From Bacteroidota bacterium (lineage in GTDB: Bacteria; Bacteroidota; Bacteroidia; Bacteroidales; Dysgonomonadaceae): a stretch of 11,365 nt of DNA. The position numbers and the translations under genes are program-made. The notes under the pieces were generated by a model. It did no database searches and had not been told where the DNA came from. It saw only the letters and a program-made list of their open reading frames with translations. The DNA lies in NCBI GenBank assembly GCA_023437305.1, contig JAEZGN010000018.1, positions 1 to 11,365 on the forward strand, read 5' to 3'. This document shows positions 5,537-11,365 of the stretch, piece by piece (within the stretch, counting starts at the first letter, position 1; each line of letters begins with the position of its first letter).

Positions 5537-7663
5537 TTATGCCGTTTTCATTGATAGTTGTACTCTTTTTCGAGATGTGTCAACAGACAATACCCTGACT
5601 TCCACATGTTGATGTAAGGAAACGACTTCTGTCGGATCGGAAACAAAGCGGTCAGCCAGTTCTGAGACATGGACCAAACCATTCTCTTTTATACCCACAT
5701 CTACAAAGCACCCAAAATTTGTAATATTAGTTACAATACCCGGCAGTGTCATCCCTTCTCTGAGATCTTCTATTGTTTTTATATTCGGATCAAACTCAAA
5801 AACCTTTATCCCCTTACGAGGGTCGCGTCCGGGCTTATCCAACTCTTCTATTATATCATTTAAGGTAGGCAAACCAACTTTATCGGAAACATATTTTTCT
5901 AACTTAAGAGACTTCTTCAACTCCTTATTGTCTATCAAGTCTTTTACCGTGCATTTTAGATCTTTAGCCATATTTTCTACCACATAATAACTTTCGGGAT
6001 GTACAGCGGAATTGTCTAAAGGGTTTTCTGCTCCCGCTATTCTTAAAAATCCGGCACACTGTTCAAAAGCTTTCTCTCCCATGCGAGGCACTTTCATCAG
6101 TTCTTTACGTGATCGGAACGCTCCGTTAGAAGCGCGATAGTCTACAATATTTTGAGCTAAAGCAGGACCCAAACCGGAAACATAAGTCAAAAGGTGCTTA
6201 CTCGCAGTATTTACATTTACTCCAACAAGGTTTACACAACTTTCTACGGTAAGATCCAATGATTTTTTCAACTTAGTTTGATCCACATCATGTTGATATT
6301 GACCTACTCCTATCGACTTGGGATCTATTTTTACAAGTTCGGCCAATGGGTCCATCAATCGGCGACCAATCGACACGGCACCTCTTACCGTAACATCATA
6401 GTCCGGGAATTCTTCTCTCGCAACCTTTGACGCAGAATAAATAGATGCTCCGTTCTCACTGACTACAAATACCTGCACTTTTTTCTCGTAGCGAAGATTT
6501 GTGATAAAATGTTCTGTCTCACGACTCGCTGTACCATTCCCTATTGCAATAGCATCTATATTATAAGTAGTTACTAATTTCACAATCTTACTCCCGGCCT
6601 TAGATGTCTCTTTCTGAGGAGGATGTGGATATATAGTTTCATTATGGAGCAAATTTCCCTCAGCATCAAGACACACCAGTTTGCAGCCTGTACGATATCC
6701 GGGGTCGATACCCAATACTCTTTTTTCTCCTAGTGGAGCCGCAAGCAATAGCTGACGCAGATTTTCAGTAAATACACGTATCGAGTCTTCATCTGCTTTC
6801 TCTTTCGACAAGGCACCAAACTCTGTTTCTATCGATGGCTTCAACAGGCGTTTATAACTATCTTCGATAGCATCAGCAACATAGTTCGTTGCTTCGTTAT
6901 CATTATCTCCTTTCAGAAAGCGTTTGTCTAACCTTTCTAAAGCGGCATCCTCGTCGGGTGCAATATTTACCCTGAGAAAACCTTCCGATTCTCCTCTGCG
7001 TATAGCCAATATCCTATGAGAAGGAACTTTATTCAGTTTTTCTGAAAAATCAAAATAATCTCGATATTTATCCCCTTCTTCTTCTTTTCCTTTTATAACC
7101 TTAGATGTTAAAACTGCTTCACGCTGAAAAAGGTTGCGAATAGAATTACGAGCATACTCATCCTCATTTATCTGTTCGGCAATTATATCACACGCCCCTG
7201 CAATAGCTTCTTTTACATCCTTAACATCTCCTTTAACAAAAGCCTGAGCCTTAGACTGTATGTCAATCCTTTGTTGAAGCATAATAATATTCGCTAAAGG
7301 CTCCAAGCCCTTCTTCCTTGCTATTTCAGCTCTTGTTTGGCGTTTTGGCTTATATGGCAAATAGATATCTTCAAGTTCCGATGAGTTCCAGCAATTTTCT
7401 ATGCGATTTTTAAGTTCAGGCGTTAACTTTTCCTGCTCTTCTATCGACTTTAAGATTGTTTCCCTACGTTTTACGAGCTCATTTAGTTTATCATTCTGCT
7501 CTTTTATTGCAGTTATCTGAACCTCGTCAAGACCTCCGGTTACTTCTTTACGATAACGGCTGATAAAAGGAATCGTTGCACCCGATTCGAGTAAATCAAC
7601 AGTTTTCGATACCTGAGACTCCTTAATATTTAAGGTCGAAGCAATTATACTTTTAATTGACAT
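5537..7663 (-). CDS. tex: Tex family RNA-binding / transcription accessory protein
   Basis: The 708-residue protein has the full Tex layout. An N-terminal helical region holds RYRKEVTGGLDE (36-47) and EDIYLPYKPKRQTRA (98-112). A YqgF/RuvC-like domain begins at GIDPGYRTGCK (318-328) and runs through IGNGTASRET (374-383) and SENGASIYSASK (402-413). The signature VRGAVSIGRRLMDPLAELVKI starts at 427. Helix-hairpin-helix repeats (about 490-545, VSGLGPALAQNIV) and a C-terminal S1 domain (about 636-705, LPGIVTNITNFGCFVDV) follow. It is somewhat shorter than the roughly 770 residues of E. coli Tex, but no domain is missing. Tex binds single-stranded nucleic acid and acts in transcription. It belongs to the same fold family as eukaryotic Spt6. 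It is the first gene of the minus-strand series. No terminator is seen before the histone-like gene (gap 106 bases). Confidence 0.97.
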   Translation of the reverse strand: MSIKSIIASTLNIKESQVSKTVDLLESGATIPFISRYRKEVTGGLDEVQITAIKEQNDKLNELVKRRETILKSIEEQEKLTPELKNRIENCWNSSELEDIYLPYKPKRQTRAEIARKKGLEPLANIIMLQQRIDIQSKAQAFVKGDVKDVKEAIAGACDIIAEQINEDEYARNSIRNLFQREAVLTSKVIKGKEEEGDKYRDYFDFSEKLNKVPSHRILAIRRGESEGFLRVNIAPDEDAALERLDKRFLKGDNDNEATNYVADAIEDSYKRLLKPSIETEFGALSKEKADEDSIRVFTENLRQLLLAAPLGEKRVLGIDPGYRTGCKLVCLDAEGNLLHNETIYPHPPQKETSKAGSKIVKLVTTYNIDAIAIGNGTASRETEHFITNLRYEKKVQVFVVSENGASIYSASKVAREEFPDYDVTVRGAVSIGRRLMDPLAELVKIDPKSIGVGQYQHDVDQTKLKKSLDLTVESCVNLVGVNVNTASKHLLTYVSGLGPALAQNIVDYRASNGAFRSRKELMKVPRMGEKAFEQCAGFLRIAGAENPLDNSAVHPESYYVVENMAKDLKCTVKDLIDNKELKKSLKLEKYVSDKVGLPTLNDIIEELDKPGRDPRKGIKVFEFDPNIKTIEDLREGMTLPGIVTNITNFGCFVDVGIKENGLVHVSELADRFVSDPTEVVSLHQHVEVRVLSVDTSRKRVQLSMKTA

Positions 7664-7996
7664 AGTTTTCTTTATTTCAATATACTTTATTCTTCAGCTT
7701 TTTGTTAAAAAGTAACAAAAGTAACACCTTTTCATTCGTTTTCACCTGTCACTTTTCCTACAAAACATAATTCATTTTTAACAGTACAAATATATAGCAA
7801 AAATATAAGCTGATTAAATAAAAAGAAGAAGCATGCCTTAAGCTGAATAAAAAATAATCCTTGTTTGTATACAGCTTCTTACCAATTGGCAAAAGAAAGA
7901 ATGCCTATTATATAAGATAATTATCCACAAGAATAAAAACACAAAAGCCTGCTAAAAAATTTAGCAGGCTTTTATAATATATTTTATATTCGGTAA
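7664..7996. other. Region between tex and the transporter gene
   Basis: These 333 bases are AT-rich and without a plausible gene. On the tex side there is a -7-like box TACTTTTG (minus strand, 7716-7723), 53 bases before the tex start, with only GGTG at the -33 position. AAAGTAAC-type repeats surround it. On the other side is the transporter terminator (7943-7973). Between 7800 and 7940 I see only low-complexity A-rich sequence and a CCAATTGG palindrome. Confidence 0.55.
7943..7973 (-). terminator. Terminator of the transporter gene
   Basis: A perfect 14-bp stem (AAAAGCCTGCTAAA at 7943-7956 with TTTAGCAGGCTTTT at 7960-7973) closes a 3-base loop. It begins 24 bases after the transporter stop codon. 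The stem ends in T-runs on either strand, so it may also stop transcription in the other direction. Confidence 0.9.
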
Positions 7997-9286
7997 TTAT
8001 TCTACCGGAATATTTGTATTTACATTCTTACTACCGATAGCAGCATAATATAACAGATAAGCCAATCCAACAAATACTACCCAATAACTTGCCATATAAC
8101 CAACGCTATCAGCTAGGAAGTTTTGAAGAAGTGGTAAGATACCTCCACCACAAACTAATGTCATAAAGATACCAGATGCCGTTGTTACATATTTACCTAG
8201 TCCTTCTACTGCAAGATTAAAGATACCACCCCACATTACTGAAGTACAAAGTCCGCATAACACCAAGAACATCGCATTGATAGGCACTTCCATCATACCG
8301 AATGAAAGACTACCATTGATGCTTTGGAATACTGGCATTGATACTTTTGTAGTTATAGGAAGGAAAATCGCTAATAAAACTAATACCATACCTAAGCCGG
8401 CGGCAACAGTAAGCATTGATTTACTAGATACTTTACCTCCGATAGAAGCTCCAACAAAACGTCCGATTAGCATCAAGAACCAATATGTACCGGTTACAAA
8501 ACCCGCAGAAGTTGCATCCAGTCCTGCAATAGATTTGTCTGCAAGGAATAAATTTAATGTTCCAGGAATACCAACTTCAACGCCAACATATACAAAGATA
8601 CCTACTGCACCTAATATAAAGTGACGGAAAGATAATGCACTATATTTATCTTTTACATTGTTGATAGCTTTTTTCACTTCCATGTGAGGCTCTGGAATTT
8701 GAACCAAAGCTAAAATAACGAAAGCGAAAGCAAATACCCCCATAGCAATGTACATTACAGGGTATACATCTTTAATATTTGCTTTTGTTACATCAGCAAC
8801 GAAAACTCCTACTAAAACAGGGACCAAAGTACCACACAATGAGTTGAAAGTACCACCTGTTTGTATCAATGCACCACCTTTATTACCACCTCCACCAAGA
8901 GTATTCAACATTGGGTTTACTACTGTATTTAACATACACATAGAAAAACCTGCAACAAATGCACCAATTAGGTATACAGCAAAGCTACCGGCTCCTCCCG
9001 ACAAGTATTGGATTCCAACACCAACGAAACCAACAACGATAGCTATAAGGGCTGTTTTCTTATATCCTATTTTCTTCAACAAGATACCAGCAGGAATACC
9101 CATAAATGCATAAGCAATAAAGTTAGCAAGTACACCAAGCATACCTTCGGCATTGCTAGCTCCAAATTGGTTTTTCAAAACAACACCCATTGGCGCTGCA
9201 AGATTTGTTACAAATGAGATCATCCCAAAAAGAAGGATCATCACAATGATGGGTAACAAGTAATTTTTTTTCTCCGTACTACTCAT
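7997..9286 (-). CDS. MFS transporter of the FucP (FHS) sugar permease family
   Basis: This is a 429-residue inner-membrane protein with about 12 hydrophobic segments. Family marks are IPAGILLKKIGYK (64-76), LNTVVNPMLNTLGG (119-132) and GGTFNSLCGTLVPVLVG (144-160). These line up with IPAGILMKKLSYK, LETAANPFVTVLG and AQTFNSFGAIIA of E. coli FucP as I recall it. In that alignment the two carboxylates of FucP that carry protons, D46 and E135, fall on N28 and N120. The substrate is probably a sugar but cannot be named. Sugar-processing genes are absent nearby, and the divergent gene makes L-serine ammonia-lyase. The leader carries a large structured element (9358-9487), suggesting control after transcription begins. 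Confidence 0.88.
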   Translation of the reverse strand: MSSTEKKNYLLPIIVMILLFGMISFVTNLAAPMGVVLKNQFGASNAEGMLGVLANFIAYAFMGIPAGILLKKIGYKKTALIAIVVGFVGVGIQYLSGGAGSFAVYLIGAFVAGFSMCMLNTVVNPMLNTLGGGGNKGGALIQTGGTFNSLCGTLVPVLVGVFVADVTKANIKDVYPVMYIAMGVFAFAFVILALVQIPEPHMEVKKAINNVKDKYSALSFRHFILGAVGIFVYVGVEVGIPGTLNLFLADKSIAGLDATSAGFVTGTYWFLMLIGRFVGASIGGKVSSKSMLTVAAGLGMVLVLLAIFLPITTKVSMPVFQSINGSLSFGMMEVPINAMFLVLCGLCTSVMWGGIFNLAVEGLGKYVTTASGIFMTLVCGGGILPLLQNFLADSVGYMASYWVVFVGLAYLLYYAAIGSKNVNTNIPVE

Positions 9287-9357
9287 GATTAAGTTTTTAC
9301 ATTTAGTTAGATTGTTTTATTTTTATAGATTTATTCAAATTTCAACTTTCTTTGGAT

Positions 9358-9487
9358 CAATCTTCAGCACTTAACTCTGAGAATTCAAAGAGTAATTAAA
9401 CTACACAAAACTCAATTACCCTTTGATTCTCGTTTGGATATGGTTAGTATCCAAAAACTCATGGTCGTTTAGGTTAAGTGAAGATTG
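9358..9487 (-). promoter_or_regulatory. Candidate structured leader RNA (three-way junction) of the transporter
   Basis: P1 pairs 9358-9364 with 9481-9487 and 9368-9374 with 9474-9480 (14 bp, 3-base bulge at 9365-9367). P2 pairs 9379-9397 with 9414-9431 (18 pairs, one bulged base at 9385, 16-base loop). P3 pairs 9433-9440 with 9448-9455 (8 perfect pairs, 7-base loop). P2 and P3 are nested inside P1 and separated by 1 base. The P2 pair 9391-9420 is G-U in a minus-strand RNA but A-C in a plus-strand RNA, favouring the minus strand. The transporter start codon is 71 bases downstream. Just after P1, ATCCAAA (minus strand, 9357-9351) repeats the 3' arm of P3 and could replace it. I recognise no known riboswitch class. 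Confidence 0.65.
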
Positions 9488-9549
9488 TTATTGTATAAAA
9501 TCGATGTAAAAATACTTATCTCTTTTCAGCTGTCGTTCATAAAAAAATG

Positions 9550-9561
9550 TGTTGTACAACA
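9550..9561. promoter_or_regulatory. Perfect palindrome TGTTGTACAACA, candidate operator
   Basis: A 12-base perfect palindrome lies upstream of the structured leader, between the divergent genes. Its TTGTACAA core resembles sites of GntR-type dimeric repressors, though no regulator gene is in view. The position suggests control of the transporter promoter. Confidence 0.4.
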
Positions 9562-9811
9562 TATATTTTTATATCAAAAAGTCATTTCTTTTTATAACAT
9601 AATGACTACATCTTCCTGTTTATTTATATCTTTTTGTTTCTGACCTCAAAACACCCCAGAAGTGACTATCAGATTATCAAAACATTAACTTCAATCATAT
9701 AGAAGATTATAACAAAAGATTATACAAATGACATAATTATCTTACTCTTTGTGAATTCTTATAAAAACACGAATAATAGTAAAATATCTTAATTCCTGCT
9801 TTTAACAGGAT

Positions 9812-9838
9812 TAACAATATTTAATATTGCTATTTTTG
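9812..9838 (+). promoter_or_regulatory. sdaA promoter -7 box with overlapping palindrome
   Basis: TATTTTTG (9831-9838) matches TAnnTTTG and would give a start near 9845, with a leader of about 55 bases. No TTTG occurs at the right distance upstream. That place holds CAATATT-T-AATATTG (9815-9829), which with one mismatch extends to 9812-9832 and touches the -7 box. A regulator bound there would sit on the promoter. Confidence 0.5.
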
Positions 9839-9899
9839 TGCTCTATCTAGGAACTGAACAGTAGAAAAGAAGATTTGTTATAGCTTATAAATAATTATT

Positions 9900-11090
9900 A
9901 TGGAATCGATTCGCAATTTGTATAAAATAGGACATGGACCTTCGAGTAGTCACACAATGGCTCCACAAAAAGCCGCTTTGATGTTTAAAGAAGAAAATGA
10001 GAATGTCTCATCGTTCCGAGTTACACTATACGGAAGCCTTGCTGCTACAGGAAAAGGACATATGACCGATGTGGCTATAACAAACACCTTACTACCCTAC
10101 CCTACAGAAATTATATGGCAACCCGATGTGGTTTTACCATACCATACCAATGGTATGAAATTCGAAGCTATTGTAGAAGGACAACTCTCAAAAGAATGGA
10201 TTGTATACAGCATTGGCGGAGGAGATCTGTCTGATGGAAGCAGCAAAGTGAATAAGGAAAAATTGTATGATAAAAATACAATGAAGGAAATTCTGCAATG
10301 GTGCCACGAAACAGGAAAAACATTTTGGGAATATGTAGAAGATACCGAAGGTAAACAAATATATGATTATCTTCTGGACGTGTGGAGAACAATGGTTGCT
10401 GCAATACACAGAGGGGTTGACGCCGAAGGATTACTTCCCGGAGGGTTAGGGTTGCAACGCAAAGCCTCCATGTACAGCATAAAAGCCAAAGGATATCAGG
10501 GTTCGATGAAAAGTAGGGCACTGATATACTCCTATGCACTTGCAGTGTCGGAAGAGAATGCAAGTGGCAATGTGATTGTTACAGCTCCTACATGTGGTTC
10601 AAGCGGAACTCTTCCGTCTGTATTATATCACTTAAAAATAAACCACGATTTCAGTGACCAGAAGATTGTAAGAGCATTGGCTACAGCAGGACTTATAGGC
10701 AATATAGTGAAAACAAACGCATCGGTATCCGGCGCAGAGGTCGGCTGTCAGGGAGAAGTCGGAGTAGCTTGTGCAATGGCAGCAGGTGCAGCTTGTCAAC
10801 TATTCGGAGGTTCGCCTCAACAAATAGAGTATGCTGCCGAAATGGGATTGGAACACCACCTAGGTCTCACTTGCGATCCGGTGTGCGGACTGGTACAAGT
10901 ACCATGCATTGAACGAAACGCTTTTGCTGCTGCCAGAGCTCTCGATTCATGCTCGTTTGCCATGTTGTCGGATGGAAAACACCTTATTAATTTCGACAAA
11001 GTTGTTCGTACAATGCAACAAACCGGACATGACTTACCGAGTCTCTATAAAGAGACATCAATGGGGGGGCTTGCAATAAACCTTGATTAG
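9900..11090 (+). CDS. sdaA: L-serine ammonia-lyase (iron-sulfur L-serine dehydratase)
   Basis: The 396-residue enzyme deaminates L-serine to pyruvate and ammonia using a [4Fe-4S] cluster. The beta domain begins at once with YKIGHGPSSSHTM (8-20), and the alpha domain covers about 150-396 in the same chain. The three cluster cysteines are C283 (GCQGEVG), C325 (LTCDPVCG) and C336 (VPCIERNA). Their spacings of 42 and 11 equal those of the Legionella enzyme as I recall it. Further motifs are APTCGSSGTLP (229-239) and KTNASVSGAEVG (271-282). It is shorter than E. coli SdaA (about 454), mainly in the beta domain. It ends GGLAINLD, without the C-terminal cysteine that caps the cluster in some relatives. 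It is divergent from the transporter and followed by the transketolase gene on the same strand. Confidence 0.95.
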   Translation: MESIRNLYKIGHGPSSSHTMAPQKAALMFKEENENVSSFRVTLYGSLAATGKGHMTDVAITNTLLPYPTEIIWQPDVVLPYHTNGMKFEAIVEGQLSKEWIVYSIGGGDLSDGSSKVNKEKLYDKNTMKEILQWCHETGKTFWEYVEDTEGKQIYDYLLDVWRTMVAAIHRGVDAEGLLPGGLGLQRKASMYSIKAKGYQGSMKSRALIYSYALAVSEENASGNVIVTAPTCGSSGTLPSVLYHLKINHDFSDQKIVRALATAGLIGNIVKTNASVSGAEVGCQGEVGVACAMAAGAACQLFGGSPQQIEYAAEMGLEHHLGLTCDPVCGLVQVPCIERNAFAAARALDSCSFAMLSDGKHLINFDKVVRTMQQTGHDLPSLYKETSMGGLAINLD

Positions 11091-11107
11091 CGAAAATAAT
11101 TAAGTAC

Positions 11108-11129
11108 AGGCGCAAAGTTTGCCTTTTTT
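11108..11129 (+). terminator. Weak terminator after sdaA
   Basis: AGGC (11108-11111) and GCCT (11121-11124) form a short stem with a 9-base loop followed by six T. The stem is only 4 bp, so read-through to the transketolase gene is possible. Confidence 0.4.
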
Positions 11130-11142
11130 GAATATTATTTTA

Positions 11143-11174
11143 TTTTAGAATACATGTATATTTCATTACTTTTG
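11143..11174 (+). promoter_or_regulatory. Promoter of the transketolase gene
   Basis: TACTTTTG (11167-11174) matches the -7 box fully. TTAG (11145-11148), 18 bases upstream, is a 3-of-4 match to TTTG. The leader would be about 28 bases. Confidence 0.6.
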
Positions 11175-11208
11175 TAAATGAAATCAATTTACAAATAACC
11201 ATATCACT

Positions 11209-11365
11209 ATGACATCAATCGATTTACTTAACCGTTCGGCAGACAATATTCGTATACTGTCGGCTTCAATGGTTGAAAAAGCGAAGTCAGGACACCCTGG
11301 TGGAGCAATGGGTGGAGCGGACTTCATCAATGTTTTATTTACGGAATTTCTCGTTTACGATCCCC
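11209..11365 (+). CDS. tkt: Transketolase, N-terminal part (cut by window edge)
   Basis: The first 52 codons read MTSIDLLNRSADNIRILSAS onward and contain MVEKAKSGHPGGAMGGADFI (21-40). This is the conserved N-terminal segment of transketolase, with H29 of the SGHPGG motif that lines the thiamine diphosphate and substrate site. The remaining roughly 600 residues lie outside. The enzyme works in the non-oxidative pentose phosphate pathway in the cytoplasm. The gene has its own promoter 35 bases upstream, so it is probably not part of an sdaA operon. The start fits the usual family N-terminus. Confidence 0.95.
   Translation, partial: MTSIDLLNRSADNIRILSASMVEKAKSGHPGGAMGGADFINVLFTEFLVYDP

Larger units (their letters stand above)
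9287..9899. other. Divergent control region between transporter and sdaA
   Basis: These 613 bases contain no plausible gene. They hold the three-way-junction element (9358-9487), a 12-base perfect palindrome (9550-9561), a 7-bp dyad AGTCATT / AATGACT (9580-9586, 9601-9607), and the sdaA promoter zone with a 15-base palindrome (9815-9829) next to a -7 box (9831-9838). I found no full promoter match for the transporter. The stretch 9610-9790 is AT-rich and shows nothing I can name. Confidence 0.6.

Noticed and set aside
3448..7663. One operon for tex, histone-like, monophosphatase and NYN-LOTUS genes
   Set aside because: Gaps of 106 to 136 bases hold at least one clear terminator and separate -7 boxes, so independent transcription is more likely.
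8277..9217. Plus-strand open frames opposite the transporter (8277-8624, 8748-9113, 9008-9217)
   Set aside because: They are shadows of the minus-strand membrane protein. Their composition (many Thr, Pro, Lys) is that of an antisense frame, and they have no family features.
9377..9382. CTGAGA on the plus strand, as in the TPP riboswitch (THI box)
   Set aside because: The other conserved TPP elements (ACCTGA and the GCGNAGGGA-type end) are absent, and the structure is better explained on the minus strand.
10168..10999. Minus-strand open frames inside sdaA
   Set aside because: They are antisense to a fully recognisable enzyme and have no promoter or family signature.

Overview
The window reads as chromosomal DNA of a low-GC Bacteroidota member, most likely order Bacteroidales. 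The evidence is the promoter type (TTTG, 19 bases, TAnnTTTG; two perfect copies), the absence of strong Shine-Dalgarno sequences, an IntDOT-type integrase, a Bacteroidota-type histone H1-like small protein, and housekeeping proteins (Tex, iron-sulfur serine dehydratase, transketolase) of Bacteroidales character. A Dysgonomonas-like genus is a guess only.

Layout. 1-1520: one end of an integrated element, with a tyrosine integrase gene (minus) reading away from a tRNA-Ser(UGA) gene (1521-1605, minus), whose 3' end faces the element. Repeated GATAC motifs lie between the two and overlap the probable integrase promoter. 1606-2189: gene-free, with a perfect tRNA promoter and a second perfect promoter facing the other way. 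2190-3308: an HD-Pnk type nucleic-acid end-healing enzyme (plus). 3341-3377: a two-way terminator. 3448-7663: a run of minus-strand genes read in the order tex, histone H1-like protein (57 aa), inositol monophosphatase family protein, NYN-LOTUS protein. 7997-9286: a FucP-type sugar transporter (minus). 9287-9899: a divergent control region. 9900-11090: L-serine ammonia-lyase (plus). From 11209: the start of transketolase, cut by the window edge.

Four neighbouring proteins act on nucleic acids (HD-Pnk, NYN-LOTUS, histone-like, Tex). They are not one operon, and a shared pathway is only a thought. HD-Pnk heals broken ends but no ligase gene is in view.

The strongest undescribed signal is at 9358-9487: three nested helices forming a three-way junction (14 bp, 18 bp and 8 bp) 71 bases upstream of the transporter start. 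One pair is G-U if the minus strand is transcribed but A-C if the plus strand is, so it is probably a leader RNA of the transporter. I cannot match it to a riboswitch class I know. A 7-base stretch just after it could displace one helix arm, as expected of a switch.
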